Shown: positions 43,726 through 54,679, counted from the first letter of the stretch. The stretch is DNA of 64,000 nucleotides from Photobacterium proteolyticum (GCF_001939735.1 NZ_MJIL01000060.1:124001-188000); one strand, 5' to 3'. The notes: generated by a model not told the origin, from the letters alone. Numbers and translations: made by a program.

Positions 43726-45096
43726 TTATCGAAGTGACATGGCTATCTGAGCATCATCGTCCTGTTTGTGAACCCAGTGCATGCGGGCACCCAGCATGAT
43801 CGCAGCTGATGTCAGGCCAATAATGTTTCCGTACCAGAAACCATGAGGCCCCATTGGTTCTGTAATCCAGTCAGTCATTCCCAGGATATAGCCGATTGGC
43901 AGGCCGAGGATCCAGTATGCAATGAAGGTACGTACAAAAATGGCTTGCATGTCTTTGTACCCGCGCAAGGCACCAGCAGCAACAACCTGAATGGCGTCGG
44001 TGCACTGGTAGACAGCTGCCAGGAACAGCAATTGGCCTGCGAGTATCACAACGTCAGGGTTATCGGTATACAGTAGGGCAATATCTTCACGGAGAATAAC
44101 CGTTAGCGCAGCAGTTGTCATCGACATCAGCAAGCCTATCAGAAGTCCGCAGTGGCTGGCGATTTTTGCTTCGGTAAGGTTCTTTTCGCCCAGCAGGTGG
44201 CCGACCCGGATACTAAGTGCGGCACCCAGGCTCATTGGCAGCATGAAGACTAATGAGGAGAAGTTAATCGCTACCTGGTGTGAGGCGACAACGATTGATC
44301 CGAGCGGCGAAATTAGCAAGGCAATAGCAGCAAACAATGATACTTCGAAAAATAGCGAAGCGGCGACAGGAAAGCCTAGTTTGAACAATCGCAAAATGGC
44401 TTTCAATTGTGGTTTATGCCAAGTGGTGAAAAGGCCGGCAGCCTTTAGTCGCTTGTTGACCAGTACATAGACCAACATAGAGAAAAACATCAGCCAGTAG
44501 ACAATGGCAGTCGCCACACCACAGCCAACACCACCAAGCTCTGGTACGCCGAATTTACCGTAGACAAATATCCAGTTGAGCGGAATATTGGCGGCCAGGC
44601 CAATAAAGCCGATAACCATGCCCGGTACTGTCATCGACAGGCCTTCAGAGAAGCTCTTCAGGGTTTGGAAGAACAGAAAAGCCGGTACGGCAAACAGAAC
44701 TGCGTGCATGTAGCCAATGGTTTTTTCGCCAAGCACGGGCTCTACATCCATCATATCAATGAGCATGCCTGCATTGTAAAGAACAAACATGATCGGTATC
44801 GAGATGACCAGCGAAAGCGCAAAGCCATGCTGAACTTCGAATGGTATTTTCTCTTTTTTACCGGATCCATTTAACTGGGCAACGACCGGAACAAGTGCAA
44901 TCAGCAAGCCAACGCCAAATAGAATGGAAGGCAACCAGATGCTTGCCGCCACCGAAACTGCCGCCATATCGGTCGCACTGACGCCACCGGCCATAACGGT
45001 ATCGACAAACCCCATGGATGTCTGGGCGACAGAGGCAATAAGCACTGGTATTGCTAGCTTGAGTAAGTGACGTGTTTCACGCCTGTAATTATGCAC
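43726..45096 (-). CDS. norM: MATE-family Na+-driven multidrug efflux protein
   Basis: Exports cationic drugs and fluoroquinolones in exchange for Na+. The product has 456 residues and 12 membrane helices and aligns closely by eye with V. cholerae NorM: IPVLIASVAQTSMGFVDTVMAGGVSATDMAAVSVAASIWLP, then GGVGCGVATAIVYW and AAVYQCTDAIQVVAAGALRGYKD. The best start is GTG at 45096, with CAGGAG seven bases upstream, giving MHNYRRETRHLLKLA; a TTG at 45129 would add 11 residues upstream of that SD. norM and ribE are neighbours in many gammaproteobacteria; here a GGDEF gene separates them. Confidence 0.95.
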   Translation of the reverse strand: MHNYRRETRHLLKLAIPVLIASVAQTSMGFVDTVMAGGVSATDMAAVSVAASIWLPSILFGVGLLIALVPVVAQLNGSGKKEKIPFEVQHGFALSLVISIPIMFVLYNAGMLIDMMDVEPVLGEKTIGYMHAVLFAVPAFLFFQTLKSFSEGLSMTVPGMVIGFIGLAANIPLNWIFVYGKFGVPELGGVGCGVATAIVYWLMFFSMLVYVLVNKRLKAAGLFTTWHKPQLKAILRLFKLGFPVAASLFFEVSLFAAIALLISPLGSIVVASHQVAINFSSLVFMLPMSLGAALSIRVGHLLGEKNLTEAKIASHCGLLIGLLMSMTTAALTVILREDIALLYTDNPDVVILAGQLLFLAAVYQCTDAIQVVAAGALRGYKDMQAIFVRTFIAYWILGLPIGYILGMTDWITEPMGPHGFWYGNIIGLTSAAIMLGARMHWVHKQDDDAQIAMSLR

Positions 45097-45186
45097 AGAA
45101 TGCTCCTGAAGCAGAGAAAAGTAATACAAATAAACGAGGGAGGATTATAGCGCCTCGGAACGACGATACAATTGTTGTTGGAGTTA

Positions 45187-47046
45187 TTACGCCAGATTCT
45201 TTGAGTTATACTGGGTATCAATAACTGCTTTGTTTTTGCCAGTTTGTTTGGCTTTATAGAGCATCCTATCAGCAATGGCATAGCAGCTCAATTTTCCGGG
45301 AACACAGTGAGTAGCACCGATACTGGTGGTAATCACAATTGATATGTCCTGAACCGTTAACGGCTCTTGTGCGAGCGCGTCGAAAATTTGGTCTGTTAAT
45401 TGTTTGACTTGCTCTGCGTTTCTGCCTTCGGACCAGATGGCAAACTCTTCGCCCCCAATTCGTCCAATGTAGTCGCCATCTGCCAGGCAGCTTTGGCAAC
45501 GTTTGGCAAAGTGCTGAAGAGCGAGGTCGCCGGTAACATGGCCAAAGTGATCATTTAACTGTTTGAAGTTGTCGATATCCAGAATAAGGAGCCAACCATC
45601 TGCGTTTTTGGTGGATTGCTCGAATTGTTCCCAGAAATGGCGGCGGTTCGCAATTTCGGTGAGCGGGTCGATATAAGCAAGCTCGCGTAATTGGTGATTG
45701 GCGATACTCAGCTCTTCTGTTCTGGCTCTTACTCGCTCCTCCAGTTGTAAGTTCTGTTCTTCGAGAAGCGCATTCAGCCGTTTGGTTTCCTGCTGCTGTT
45801 GATCAAGCTGGCGGATAGTTGATTCGATATGTGTGGTCATTTTGTTGAACGACTTTTCGAGCAGTCCTACTTCATCATCGCGATCAATTGTAATTTTCTT
45901 ATCCCACTTTCCTTGGCTGATTTCCTCAGCAATCTTGGTTAGCTGGCGGATAGGTGTCAGTATATACCGTGTGCCTAATGAGCCGTAGTAGGTCGCAACG
46001 GCAATCATTAGCACAGTAATAATGATTGCATAGTGTTTTGCCTGTAGAAAGGCCGATGTTAGGTCTGATAACGGAGAGTAAAGCACAATTCGCATGGTAC
46101 GTTTTGCGCTTAGGGGATATTCCGTATAGTGGCTAACCCAAGACTTGCCCTGGAAAGTGAACGGCAGCGTGGTATCAATATTGGTTTTATTGCTTTGAAT
46201 AGCATGCTGTTCTATTAACGGCCAGAGCTTACTTAGCGTGTGTGACTGCGATGATTTTACGTTAATAAGCTGGCCTTCTATCGGGCTGTGTAAAGGGTTA
46301 CTGCTGGCCAGGATTTGACCGTCTTCGTTAACGAGGGCAACGGTACTATTTTCGCTGGGCTTGGCTTTTATCAGTTCGTTGACCACGCTGGTGAGCGTGA
46401 TATCAAGCCCCCATACCCCCATGATCTGGTTATTTTCATCCCGCATTGCCTTGGATAAAGTAATCCCCAGTAAGTTTTTATCTATGGCTCCCGGGTAAAG
46501 GTCACTCCAAATAGGTTTATCAGATGTAAGGGCCCGCTGGTACCACTGTCTTTCTCTGGCATCAAAGTGCTCCGAGGCAGAGATAGCAATTCCACCTTTT
46601 CCGTTATACAGGGTCTGATAGCTTGTTAGTGGCCCGGCTGCATTGTTGTCTGATTCCAAGCGAATGAAGTGTTTTTCCCAGTCTTGCCCAAGAGAGATTA
46701 ACCCGCCTTTATTGTTGGCAAAGTACACATAGTCGATGGAGAAGTGATGGTTTAGTACATTGGACAAATAGACAATGAGTTTGTCGCGATCCTGTACAAT
46801 AGCGGGCAAATCTGCTGCTATTTTTTGTTGGTGTTGATAGACAACCTTGGCTTCAGCAAAGAAGTTATCCAGCTGGTTGTATATAGTTTCGCTGGAATGG
46901 TGGTATAGCCTTTCAATGGTTTGCAGCCTGACCTGTTCAGAGCTGTGATACCATAACAGCCCTATAGGAATTGCCGTAAACAAAACCAGAAGCGTCAGGA
47001 TTAACTGAATACGCAAGCCAAGGTTTTTAGAGAATTGCTTTAACAT
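45187..47046 (-). CDS. dCache-HAMP diguanylate cyclase
   Basis: Predicted membrane-bound diguanylate cyclase of 619 residues. Membrane segments lie near 12-31 and 335-357 around a periplasmic dCache-like sensor that contains ARERQWYQRAL. HAMP (about 360-412), a coiled coil (about 410-455) and a GGDEF domain (about 460-610) follow, with an intact RIGGEEF motif. The inhibitory RxxD site is not seen ahead of it. The sensor resembles those of chemoreceptors, so a small molecule signal is likely. It lies between norM and ribE, which are otherwise a conserved divergent pair. Confidence 0.92.
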   Translation of the reverse strand: MLKQFSKNLGLRIQLILTLLVLFTAIPIGLLWYHSSEQVRLQTIERLYHHSSETIYNQLDNFFAEAKVVYQHQQKIAADLPAIVQDRDKLIVYLSNVLNHHFSIDYVYFANNKGGLISLGQDWEKHFIRLESDNNAAGPLTSYQTLYNGKGGIAISASEHFDARERQWYQRALTSDKPIWSDLYPGAIDKNLLGITLSKAMRDENNQIMGVWGLDITLTSVVNELIKAKPSENSTVALVNEDGQILASSNPLHSPIEGQLINVKSSQSHTLSKLWPLIEQHAIQSNKTNIDTTLPFTFQGKSWVSHYTEYPLSAKRTMRIVLYSPLSDLTSAFLQAKHYAIIITVLMIAVATYYGSLGTRYILTPIRQLTKIAEEISQGKWDKKITIDRDDEVGLLEKSFNKMTTHIESTIRQLDQQQQETKRLNALLEEQNLQLEERVRARTEELSIANHQLRELAYIDPLTEIANRRHFWEQFEQSTKNADGWLLILDIDNFKQLNDHFGHVTGDLALQHFAKRCQSCLADGDYIGRIGGEEFAIWSEGRNAEQVKQLTDQIFDALAQEPLTVQDISIVITTSIGATHCVPGKLSCYAIADRMLYKAKQTGKNKAVIDTQYNSKNLA

Positions 47047-47243
47047 ATTATACCCTTGGGCTATTCAGGAGTTGATAGGCTGTTATTGAATGCCTCGAAG
47101 GATATATTCTCCTGTCGATGGTTACAAATGTTATGGCTGTGTTTTATAAATTCTTTGATTAAGTTATAGGGTTGGCTGAGTAAGTTGCAGCCCTCTCATG
47201 CAGGGAATCAATCATTCCCTTTTGAATACGAACAGGAGAGATC

Positions 47244-47858
47244 ATGTTTACCGGGATTGTTCATGGTACGGCCGAGGTTATTGAGATTGTCAAAAAAGAG
47301 CAGTTTCAAACCCATGTTGTTAGGATGCCGTCGCAGTTGTTGTCTGGGCTTGAGATTGGCGCCTCAGTGGCGCATAACGGTTGCTGCTTGACGGTAACGG
47401 CGTGCTCTGGTGACGAGGTTGCCTTTGATTTGATGCATGAGACATTAAAGGTAACGAACCTTGGTCTGCTGAAAGTCGGCGATGCCGTGAATGTTGAGCG
47501 AGCAGCAAAGTTTGGCGATGAAATTGGTGGCCATTCGATGTCGGGACATATTAACTTTTCGACAGAAATCAGCGAGGTTATCACCAGCCCGAATAACTGT
47601 ACTCTCTGGTTCCAACTGCCTGAAGCTTACGCTAAGTATGTGTTACGCAAGGGGTACATTGGCATTGATGGTTGTTCATTGACGATAGGGGAGGTTAAAG
47701 ACAATAGCTTCTGTGTTCATCTGATTCCAGAGACGCTTAACAGAACTTTGTTTGGCCGTCGCCAGGCTGGTGATATTGTGAACATCGAAATCGATCCTCA
47801 GACACAGGCCATTGTTGATACCGTTGAACGAGTGCTGGCGGCAAAAGAAAACGCCTAG
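47244..47858 (+). CDS. ribE: Riboflavin synthase alpha subunit
   Basis: Dismutates two molecules of 6,7-dimethyl-8-ribityllumazine to riboflavin. The 204-residue protein has two homologous lumazine-binding barrels. The N-terminus [20 protein letters not shown] and GGHSMSGHI in the first barrel and [12 protein letters not shown] and [10 protein letters not shown] in the second are all typical. An AGGAGAG site precedes the ATG. It is very close to E. coli RibC/RibE, and not a lumazine-type antenna protein, because both barrels keep the enzyme motifs. No FMN-riboswitch-like sequence was noticed upstream. Confidence 0.96.
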   Translation: MFTGIVHGTAEVIEIVKKEQFQTHVVRMPSQLLSGLEIGASVAHNGCCLTVTACSGDEVAFDLMHETLKVTNLGLLKVGDAVNVERAAKFGDEIGGHSMSGHINFSTEISEVITSPNNCTLWFQLPEAYAKYVLRKGYIGIDGCSLTIGEVKDNSFCVHLIPETLNRTLFGRRQAGDIVNIEIDPQTQAIVDTVERVLAAKENA

Positions 47859-47874
47859 TAGCGCTTTGTTTAAT

Positions 47875-47906
47875 AACAATCCCTGCTGTTGCAGGGATTG
47901 TTTGTT
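47875..47906 (+). terminator. Terminator of ribE
   Basis: AACAATCCCTGC and GCAGGGATTGTT form a 12-bp stem around TGTT, followed by TGTTTG. It lies 17 bp after the stop. Confidence 0.88.
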
Positions 47907-47941
47907 TGAATGGGTATTCAGCCACCTGCCAGGGAGATTAG

Positions 47942-48145
47942 TTAGAAAATCTGTTCATCGTCGGCATCAACGAATAGATTAATGGTTTTATGCAACTCAT
48001 CAACTTCCATCGTTAAATGAATGGCGTGGCAACATGCCGGACAATCATCGTAAAATTCTTGGCTACCTGCGCTTGCATCGAGGGTTATTCTAATATTATG
48101 TCCACAGTGAGGGCAGATAACCCCTTGTTCAGTATAGTTTTTCAT
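47942..48145 (-). CDS. CPXCG-motif cysteine-rich protein
   Basis: A 67-residue protein with CPHCG and, 28 residues on, DCPACCHAIHL. This is the pattern of the small Cys_rich_CPXG family and suggests a zinc-ribbon-like fold. The ATG at 48145 has a CGGAGT site seven bases upstream; an earlier in-frame start at 48172 is not needed. The function is unknown. It is convergent with ribE. Confidence 0.85.
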   Translation of the reverse strand: MKNYTEQGVICPHCGHNIRITLDASAGSQEFYDDCPACCHAIHLTMEVDELHKTINLFVDADDEQIF

Positions 48146-48407
48146 AGTGTACTCCGTAGAGGTGCTGAGCACATAAAATCGGCTTCATTACTGATTTATA
48201 GGAATAATTGTATATAACTAAACTTTAGCGGCATGCATTCGTTTTTGCCGAGAATTAACTGTAAAGTTTGATTGGTCAGAAAGTTTCAAAGAAATAATGA
48301 ATATTTTGTCAGGGATTGTGATTTTAGGCTGGATATTTTCTATTTTATAAGATTTATGTTACTTAACAAAATGTCAATTTGGGAACATTTCGAAGTGTAG
48401 TAGAGGT
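48146..48407. other. Intergenic region between the CPXCG gene and the phosphatase gene
   Basis: About 260 bp (320 bp with the adjacent terminator), AT-rich. No gene or clear regulatory element was recognised. Confidence 0.5.
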
Positions 48408-48448
48408 GCAAAAAGAGAGGTAAAGACAGAGCGATTTGTCTCTACCTC
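48408..48448 (-). terminator. Terminator of the HAD phosphatase gene
   Basis: On the minus strand GAGGTAGAGACA and TGTCTTTACCTC form a 12-bp stem with one mismatch, followed by TCTCTTTTTGC. It lies about 22 bp after the stop. Confidence 0.75.
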
Positions 48449-48469
48449 AGCATAGTAAGATCTGGTGTG

Positions 48470-49123
48470 TTACAGGCTAGTAATTAGCTGTTGGTTTACT
48501 TCGTGAAGCGAGGAAAGTTTTCTATCAGCAATCGCCCAGCGCGCATCATCGGCATAGGCTTTTTCCGGTACGGCAATACCTTTCATTTGTGCGGCTTTGG
48601 CAGCAAGCAAGCCGTTTACCGAATCTTCAAATGCGACACAGGCCTGCGGAGCGACACCCAGTTCATCGGCGGCATTGATGTAGACTTCCGGGTGTGGTTT
48701 GCCGTAGCGAAGGTGTTCGGCAGATAGTACTGCAGAGAACTTGCTTTCGAGGGAAAGGGCTTCCAGCGTTGACTGGATCAGACGCATTGGCGAAGATGAG
48801 GCAAGGGCAATTTTCAGATCTAGCTGTTCGCAGGTTGCCAGGGCTTCAAGTACACCCGGTAGCATCGGCTTATGCTCTTTGATTAGCTCTTCAACTCGCA
48901 CCACAATCATTTCTGTTACTGTGGCACAGTCGAGATCTTGCCAAGGCTGTTTGGCATACCAAAACTCGACGACCTGATCGATGCGTAGTCCCATGGTTTG
49001 CAGGGTATCTTTTTGCTCAATTTGCACGCCTAGCGAAGAGAAAATCTCAACCTGTGCACGTTGCCAGAAGGGTTCCGAATCGACCAACAGGCCATCCATA
49101 TCAAAAACAGCTGCTTGTAACAT
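48470..49123 (-). CDS. hxpB: HAD-superfamily sugar-phosphate phosphatase (HxpB/YniC-like)
   Basis: Hydrolyses small sugar or hexitol phosphates. The 217-residue protein has the four HAD motifs: FDMDGLLVDSEP (nucleophile and acid Asp), the Ser-containing ALASSSP, the Lys in YGKPHPEVY and CVAFEDSVNGLLAAKAA. The cap sequence GLRIDQVVEFWYAKQPW matches E. coli YniC closely, so I use hxpB. Start is ATG 49123 with GAGAG upstream; a TTG one codon earlier is possible. It is next to the YniA-like gene, as yniC is near yniA in E. coli. Confidence 0.9.
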   Translation of the reverse strand: MLQAAVFDMDGLLVDSEPFWQRAQVEIFSSLGVQIEQKDTLQTMGLRIDQVVEFWYAKQPWQDLDCATVTEMIVVRVEELIKEHKPMLPGVLEALATCEQLDLKIALASSSPMRLIQSTLEALSLESKFSAVLSAEHLRYGKPHPEVYINAADELGVAPQACVAFEDSVNGLLAAKAAQMKGIAVPEKAYADDARWAIADRKLSSLHEVNQQLITSL

Positions 49124-49256
49124 CAATATCTCTCAGTAAAAGTATGAACGAAAACAAGCCGAGAGCTCGGCAGGATAACCGGCCAAGTGCTCAGCTTGTA
49201 ATTTTTACTGAAGATACCATATATCTTAGATAGAGAATAATCTCGAAGGCACCTGA

Positions 49257-50123
49257 CTATTTGAGCAGGCCGAGTTTCTCTATCGAATGTTCAGCTTGGG
49301 CAATATAGCTACCGCCAAACAGGTTACAGTGGTTGAGCACATGGTAAAGGTTATAAAGCTCTTTACGCTCTTGATACCCTTCATCCAAAGGCCAGACAGA
49401 CTGGTAACCCTCATAGAAGGTTGGCGGAAAGCCACCAAAAAGTTCGGTCATCGCAATATCACACTCGCGATCCCCCCAGTAACTGGCCGGGTCAAAAATA
49501 ATCGGTCCGGTGACAGTAACGGCGGTATTGCCATGCCAGAGATCACCGTGGAGTAGTGATGGTTTGGGCTGGTGGTGCATCAAAAGATCGATGACTCGAC
49601 TGGTTATGGTATCAATATTGCCCAAATCGATGCCTTTCTCCTGACAAATTTGCAACTGCCAGTCAATGCGCTGTTCGGCAAAGAATCGACACCAACGCCG
49701 ACGCCACTTGTTCGGTTGCGGGGTTAGTCCGATATAATTGTCCCAGTCAAAACCGTATTCAGCCTGCTCGCCCCAGGAATGCAGCCTGGCAAGCTCTTGC
49801 CCGAGAGTATAGGCGGCATCGTTATCAAGCACTTTGGTTGGCAGGTAGTTTAAGACCAGAAATGATTTGTCGCGGCAGGTACCGAGGTGAATAAATTCAG
49901 GAACCTGTATGCAATCAGCTTCGTTAAGGACATGAAGGCTTTCGGCTTCCGTCTCGAAAATCATCAGTTGCTCACGATCATTGAGCTTCAGGAAGTACCG
50001 ATCATTGCCATCGCCAATACAGTAGCATTCATTGATATCACCGCCTTCAAGAGGTTCCTTTTCAATGATTTTGAATGGTTTATCTAAAACTTCTGAAAGC
50101 TGGTGAGAAATCGCTTGCCACAT
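49257..50123 (-). CDS. Fructosamine kinase family protein (YniA-like)
   Basis: A 288-residue kinase-fold protein, related to fructosamine-3-kinases that repair glycated amines and to aminoglycoside phosphotransferases. Visible motifs are GGDINECYCI (nucleotide loop), the Lys in FLKLNDRE, the catalytic LLHGDLWHGNTAV (Asp and Asn) and the metal motif IFDPASYWGDRECDIAM. The ATG at 50123 has a GGAGG site just upstream. Lengths in the family are 285-300. The true substrate is not known. Confidence 0.9.
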   Translation of the reverse strand: MWQAISHQLSEVLDKPFKIIEKEPLEGGDINECYCIGDGNDRYFLKLNDREQLMIFETEAESLHVLNEADCIQVPEFIHLGTCRDKSFLVLNYLPTKVLDNDAAYTLGQELARLHSWGEQAEYGFDWDNYIGLTPQPNKWRRRWCRFFAEQRIDWQLQICQEKGIDLGNIDTITSRVIDLLMHHQPKPSLLHGDLWHGNTAVTVTGPIIFDPASYWGDRECDIAMTELFGGFPPTFYEGYQSVWPLDEGYQERKELYNLYHVLNHCNLFGGSYIAQAEHSIEKLGLLK

Positions 50124-50308
50124 AGCACCCTCCACGGCTGATCAAGATAATACGAGACTTTATAATTGTCTCATCAACATCTTAGTCTATTTATTGAGCA
50201 AATTACTGTGCGCTTATCAAGGTTTTAGCCTGTCCGAATAGGTGACGACTATTAAATAATAGTCAACTCAGCCTCAAAAAGTTGATTTAAAAGGATGACA
50301 AAATAATG

Positions 50309-50340
50309 AAAAAGCCGGAAAAGGTATTTTCCGGCTTTTG
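50309..50340 (-). terminator. Terminator of the hut operon
   Basis: AAAAGCCGGAAAA and TTTTCCGGCTTTT form a 13-bp stem around GGTA, with T-rich tails on both strands. It lies 13 bp after the hutH stop. Confidence 0.92.
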
Positions 50341-50352
50341 ATTAGGTGGGGA

Positions 50353-51885
50353 TTACAAGCTTGGCAGTAACTGCTCTGGCATCAGTGAGTTGTAGGTTGC
50401 CTCTTTAAGCAGTTGGTTTGCTTTTTCAATGTCCGGTGCGAAGTACCTGTCTTTATCATAGAAGCTAACACGTTCACGAAGCTGAGCTTTAGCCTGCTCG
50501 ATGCGCTCTGAACTCTTGTTAGGGGTTCTGAAATCCAGCCCTTGCGCAGCAGCCAGAAGCTCTACGGCCAGGATACCACGGGTATTTTCTGCCATATCGG
50601 CCAGACGTCGACCCGCAAAAGTCGCCATCGAAACGTGGTCTTCCTGATTGGCTGACGTTGGCAGGCTATCAACAGAAGCGGGGTGGGCTAGTGTTTTGTT
50701 TTCGCTAGCGAGAGCTGCCGAGGTGACCTGGGCAATCATAAAGCCTGAGTTTACGCCGCCGTTGTCGACTAAGAAAGGAGGCAGTTTACTCAGGGCACTA
50801 TCGATTAGCAGGGCCATTCTACGCTCGGAAAGGCTACCAATTTCAGCAATTGCCAACGCCAGATTGTCAGCGGCCATGGCGACAGGCTCGGCATGGAAGT
50901 TCCCGCCTGAAATGATGTCGCCATCGTCGGCAAATACCAGCGGGTTATCCGAGACCGCATTGGCTTCAACTTCCAGAATGTCGGCAGCGTGGCGGATCTG
51001 CTGTAGGCAGGCCCCCATTACCTGAGGTTGGCAGCGAAGAGAATATGGGTCTTGTACTTTTTCGCACTGCTGATGCGACAGGCCAATCTCGCTATCTTTG
51101 CTCAACATATGTCGATAAGCCGTTGCGGCATCAATCTGTCCGCGATGACCACGAACACGGTGTATTCGTGGATCAAATGGACGGCGGCTACCCAATGCCG
51201 CATCTACTGACATGGCTCCACAGACAGTACCGGAAGCATAAAGATCTTCTGCAGCAAACAGTCCCTCAAGGGCAAAGGCCGTAGAAGCCTGGGTACCGTT
51301 AAGCAAGGCCAAGCCTTCTTTCGGTGCCAGTGTAATAGGCTCGAGACCGGCGATTTTCAGTGCTTCTTCACCAGAGATCACCTTGCCCTCGAAGCGTGCC
51401 TGACCTTCGCCAAGCAGTACTGTGCTCATATGGGCGAGGGGAGCCAAATCACCTGACGCACCCACTGATCCTTTTTTCGGAATACACGGATAAACTTCAG
51501 AGTTCACCAGTTTCATCAGCGCATTGACCACCAGAGGACGAATACCCGAGTAGCCGCGAGAAAGGCTGTTGATTTTCAGAGTCATCATTAGGCGAACTGT
51601 TGCGTCGTCCATGAACTCACCGATGCCGGCGGCATGTGAGAGAACGATGCTGCGCTGAAGGGTCTCGAGATCTTCAACAGCAATACGGGTGTTGGCGAGT
51701 AGCCCAAATCCCGTGTTGATACCGTAGACCACACGATCTTCGGCGATGATTTGCTCAACGGCCTGAGTACTTGCCTGCATACCTTCCAGTGCTGACTCAT
51801 GCAGAGACAGCTCGACAGGTTGACGGCTGATCTCGCGGAGTAGCTTCAGTGATAGCGTTCCCGGCTTGATTTCTAAATGGTACAT
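50353..51885 (-). CDS. hutH: Histidine ammonia-lyase
   Basis: Deaminates L-histidine to urocanate, the first step of the pathway. The 510-residue protein has the MIO-forming triad Ala-Ser-Gly at 143-145 within [12 protein letters not shown], plus the active-site strands [10 protein letters not shown] near 52-61 and [23 protein letters not shown]. An AAGGAAG site lies just before the ATG. It is the last gene of hutIGUH, 25 bp after hutU. Confidence 0.97.
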   Translation of the reverse strand: MYHLEIKPGTLSLKLLREISRQPVELSLHESALEGMQASTQAVEQIIAEDRVVYGINTGFGLLANTRIAVEDLETLQRSIVLSHAAGIGEFMDDATVRLMMTLKINSLSRGYSGIRPLVVNALMKLVNSEVYPCIPKKGSVGASGDLAPLAHMSTVLLGEGQARFEGKVISGEEALKIAGLEPITLAPKEGLALLNGTQASTAFALEGLFAAEDLYASGTVCGAMSVDAALGSRRPFDPRIHRVRGHRGQIDAATAYRHMLSKDSEIGLSHQQCEKVQDPYSLRCQPQVMGACLQQIRHAADILEVEANAVSDNPLVFADDGDIISGGNFHAEPVAMAADNLALAIAEIGSLSERRMALLIDSALSKLPPFLVDNGGVNSGFMIAQVTSAALASENKTLAHPASVDSLPTSANQEDHVSMATFAGRRLADMAENTRGILAVELLAAAQGLDFRTPNKSSERIEQAKAQLRERVSFYDKDRYFAPDIEKANQLLKEATYNSLMPEQLLPSL

Positions 51886-51910
51886 ACAACTTCCTTCTTG
51901 CTACCGTTGA

Positions 51911-53623
51911 TTACTTTGATACTGACGGGGTGGTGATCATTGGCAAGTCAAGTCCTTGCTCTTTTGCACAGTTAATGGCGATGTCATAGCCTGCATCAGC
52001 ATGACGCATTACCCCGGTAGCGGGGTCATTACGCAGAACACGACCAACACGCTCGGCTGCATCGTCACTGCCGTCACACACGATAACCATGCCTGAGTGC
52101 TGCGAGAAGCCCATGCCGACACCGCCGCCGTGGTGCAGAGATACCCATGTTGCGCCAGAAGCGGTATTAAGCAGCGCATTGAGGAGTGGCCAGTCTGATA
52201 CGGCATCAGAGCCATCCATCATACCTTCGGTTTCGCGGTTCGGGCTGGCAACAGAGCCAGAATCCAGGTGGTCGCGGCCAATAACAATTGGCGCTTTCAG
52301 CTCGCCGTTCTTAACCATTTCGTTAAACGCTTTACCCAGACGAGCACGGTCTTTCAGGCCAACCCAGCAGATACGAGCCGGTAGTCCCTGGAACTGAATA
52401 CGCTCACGGGCCATGTCGAGCCAGTTGTGCAGGTGAGGGTTGTCCGGGATAAGCTCTTTTACCTTCTGGTCGGTTTTGTAAATGTCTTCCGGATCGCCAG
52501 ACAGGGCAGCCCAGCGGAATGGTCCGACACCTTCGCAGAACAGCGGACGGATATAGGCAGGAACAAAGCCCGGGAAGTCAAAGGCATTCTCAACCCCTTC
52601 TTCAAATGCCATCTGGCGGATGTTATTACCGTAATCGACTGTTGCAGAACCGGCTTTTTGCAGATCCAGCATCGCCTGTACCTGGATTGCCATTGACTGC
52701 TTGGCGGCTTTGACAACTGCGGCTTCGTCTTTGGTTCGCATTTCGGCAGCGTATTCCATGCTCCAGCCTTTCGGCAGGTAGCCGTTTAGAGGGTCATGCG
52801 CCGAGGTCTGGTCAGTGGTGGCATCAGGAACAATACCGCGCTCAACTAGCTCCGGATAGACATCTGCCGCGTTTGCCAGCAGGCCAACGGAAACCGGTTT
52901 GCCGGTTTGTTTCGACTCTTCAATAATTGCCAGTGCTTCATCCAGGCTGGTTGCCTTGCAATCGACATAGCCGGTGCGTAGACGATAGTCGATACGTGAT
53001 TCATCGCATTCGACAGCCAGCATAGAGAATCCCGCCATTGTCGCTGCCAGCGGCTGAGCGCCACCCATACCGCCAAGACCACCGGTTAAGATCCAACGGC
53101 CTTTGGCATCACCGTTAAAGTGCTGTCGTGCCATGGCAACGAAGGTTTCGTAGGTGCCCTGAACAATGCCTTGAGAGCCGATATAGATCCAGCTTCCCGC
53201 TGTCATCTGGCCGTACATCATCAGGCCTTCTTTATCGAGCTCGTTAAAGTGCTCCCAGTTTGCCCAGTGTGGTACCAAGTTTGAGTTGGCGATCAATACA
53301 CGCGGCGCATTGCTATGGGTTTTGAAAACACCAACAGGCTTACCGGACTGAACCAGTAAGGTCTCGTCGTCTTCCAGACGTTGCAATACTTCAACAATCT
53401 TGTCATAGCACTCCCAGTTACGGGCCGCACGACCGATGCCACCATATACGACTAGCGCGTGAGGGTGCTCGGCAACATCCGGGTGCAGGTTGTTCATCAG
53501 CATCCTTAGCGGGGCTTCTGTTAACCATGACTTTGCATTTAGTTGTGTCCCTGTTGGGGCTTTAATTGTTCTAGTGTCATCTAAACGTGGGTTTGATTGT
53601 TGTTGAGACGTAGATTGCGTCAT
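51911..53623 (-). CDS. hutU: Urocanate hydratase
   Basis: Converts urocanate to imidazolonepropionate using tightly bound NAD+. The 570-residue length fits the family (about 560). Recognisable features are the NAD-binding [14 protein letters not shown], the invariant [28 protein letters not shown] and the [51 protein letters not shown] stretch with the essential Cys. An AAGGAGAG site precedes the start. It lies 27 bp after hutG and 25 bp before hutH. Confidence 0.97.
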   Translation of the reverse strand: MTQSTSQQQSNPRLDDTRTIKAPTGTQLNAKSWLTEAPLRMLMNNLHPDVAEHPHALVVYGGIGRAARNWECYDKIVEVLQRLEDDETLLVQSGKPVGVFKTHSNAPRVLIANSNLVPHWANWEHFNELDKEGLMMYGQMTAGSWIYIGSQGIVQGTYETFVAMARQHFNGDAKGRWILTGGLGGMGGAQPLAATMAGFSMLAVECDESRIDYRLRTGYVDCKATSLDEALAIIEESKQTGKPVSVGLLANAADVYPELVERGIVPDATTDQTSAHDPLNGYLPKGWSMEYAAEMRTKDEAAVVKAAKQSMAIQVQAMLDLQKAGSATVDYGNNIRQMAFEEGVENAFDFPGFVPAYIRPLFCEGVGPFRWAALSGDPEDIYKTDQKVKELIPDNPHLHNWLDMARERIQFQGLPARICWVGLKDRARLGKAFNEMVKNGELKAPIVIGRDHLDSGSVASPNRETEGMMDGSDAVSDWPLLNALLNTASGATWVSLHHGGGVGMGFSQHSGMVIVCDGSDDAAERVGRVLRNDPATGVMRHADAGYDIAINCAKEQGLDLPMITTPSVSK

Positions 53624-53650
53624 TTGGCTCTCCTTGCAGTACCGATTCAG

Positions 53651-54679
53651 TTAGCGAATGGCACGGGCGATTGTCCAGGCTAACCTTGCGGCTAACCGTG
53701 CTGTTTGGTTATCGATATCGAAACGAGGGTTATACTCGGCAAGATCTGCAACCAGGATTTTGGATTCACCTTCCTGATTTTTGGCTGCAAGGATCGGCTC
53801 AAGCAGTAACTCGACGATATCAAACGGAACGCCGCGGGCAGCCGGTGCGCTTACACCGGGGGCCACTGCGGCGGGAAATACATCCAGATCAATGGTGAGG
53901 TAGAGGTAGTCACATTGATCGATAAATAGTTGAAGCTCAGCAGCTGTTTTCTCGATATGCTGATGCGTCAGCTTGGTGTCATCTTTATAGAGCACGCCTA
54001 GGCGATCAGCTTTGGCATACAGTGCCTGAGTGTTGCTGGTACGGCTCAGGCCGAGACAGGCATATTTAAAGGGCCAGTTTTGCAGCTGACAAAAGCGTGC
54101 TGCCTGATGGAAAGGGGTGCCTGAGCTACCCATCTCAGATTGATGTCCGGCTGGTGGGTTCCTTAGATCAAAATGGGCGTCGAAGTTGATGATCCCGACA
54201 GTTGGCGCTGGCTCTAAGCTTGGCTCCTCAAAGTCTTGGTCAGAGTCCGGATTAGCGACATGCTGCTTTTGCACCAGGTAATTGCCAATCCCCTGGAAGG
54301 TGCCCCAAGCCACCTCATGCCCGCCACCAAAGACAATCACTTTATGGCGCTGGCGCAGCGCTTTGCTGACATCTTCGCCCAAGCGATACTGAGCCAGTTC
54401 GAGGTTGCCGTCGTTACAGTTGATATCACCGCCGTCGTAGACGGGCTCGGTGTGGTGCCAGGCCAAGTTGGCCAGTGCTTTGCGAATCGCGACCGGCGCA
54501 CCATAGGCGCCTGTACGGCCTTTGTTTCGGGAAACGCCTTCGTCGCAGGCAAAACCGAGTATCATGATCCCTTCTTCATTGGCCTGATCTGCTGGCTGTA
54601 CTTTCTGGTGCCAGCGCAGACCTAGCTTGCCATCTTCAGGATCTCTCCGACCCTGCCACGGACTCATATCAATTGACAT
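53651..54679 (-). CDS. hutG: Formimidoylglutamase
   Basis: Hydrolyses N-formimidoyl-glutamate to glutamate and formamide, the last step of the pathway. It is an arginase-fold enzyme with two Mn ions. The metal motifs are [18 protein letters not shown] and [19 protein letters not shown]. The 342-residue length is normal. The start overlaps the end of hutI by 11 bases and has a GGAG site inside hutI, so translation is coupled. Confidence 0.95.
   Translation of the reverse strand: MSIDMSPWQGRRDPEDGKLGLRWHQKVQPADQANEEGIMILGFACDEGVSRNKGRTGAYGAPVAIRKALANLAWHHTEPVYDGGDINCNDGNLELAQYRLGEDVSKALRQRHKVIVFGGGHEVAWGTFQGIGNYLVQKQHVANPDSDQDFEEPSLEPAPTVGIINFDAHFDLRNPPAGHQSEMGSSGTPFHQAARFCQLQNWPFKYACLGLSRTSNTQALYAKADRLGVLYKDDTKLTHQHIEKTAAELQLFIDQCDYLYLTIDLDVFPAAVAPGVSAPAARGVPFDIVELLLEPILAAKNQEGESKILVADLAEYNPRFDIDNQTARLAARLAWTIARAIR

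Noticed and set aside
47100..47243. Possible FMN riboswitch ahead of ribE
   Set aside because: I searched the leader for the conserved RFN-element blocks and did not see them; the space is also short, with an ordinary SD.
47244..47858. A lumazine-type antenna protein, as found in luminous Photobacterium
   Set aside because: Both barrel domains keep the riboflavin synthase motifs, the sequence is very close to the E. coli enzyme, and no lux gene is in the window.
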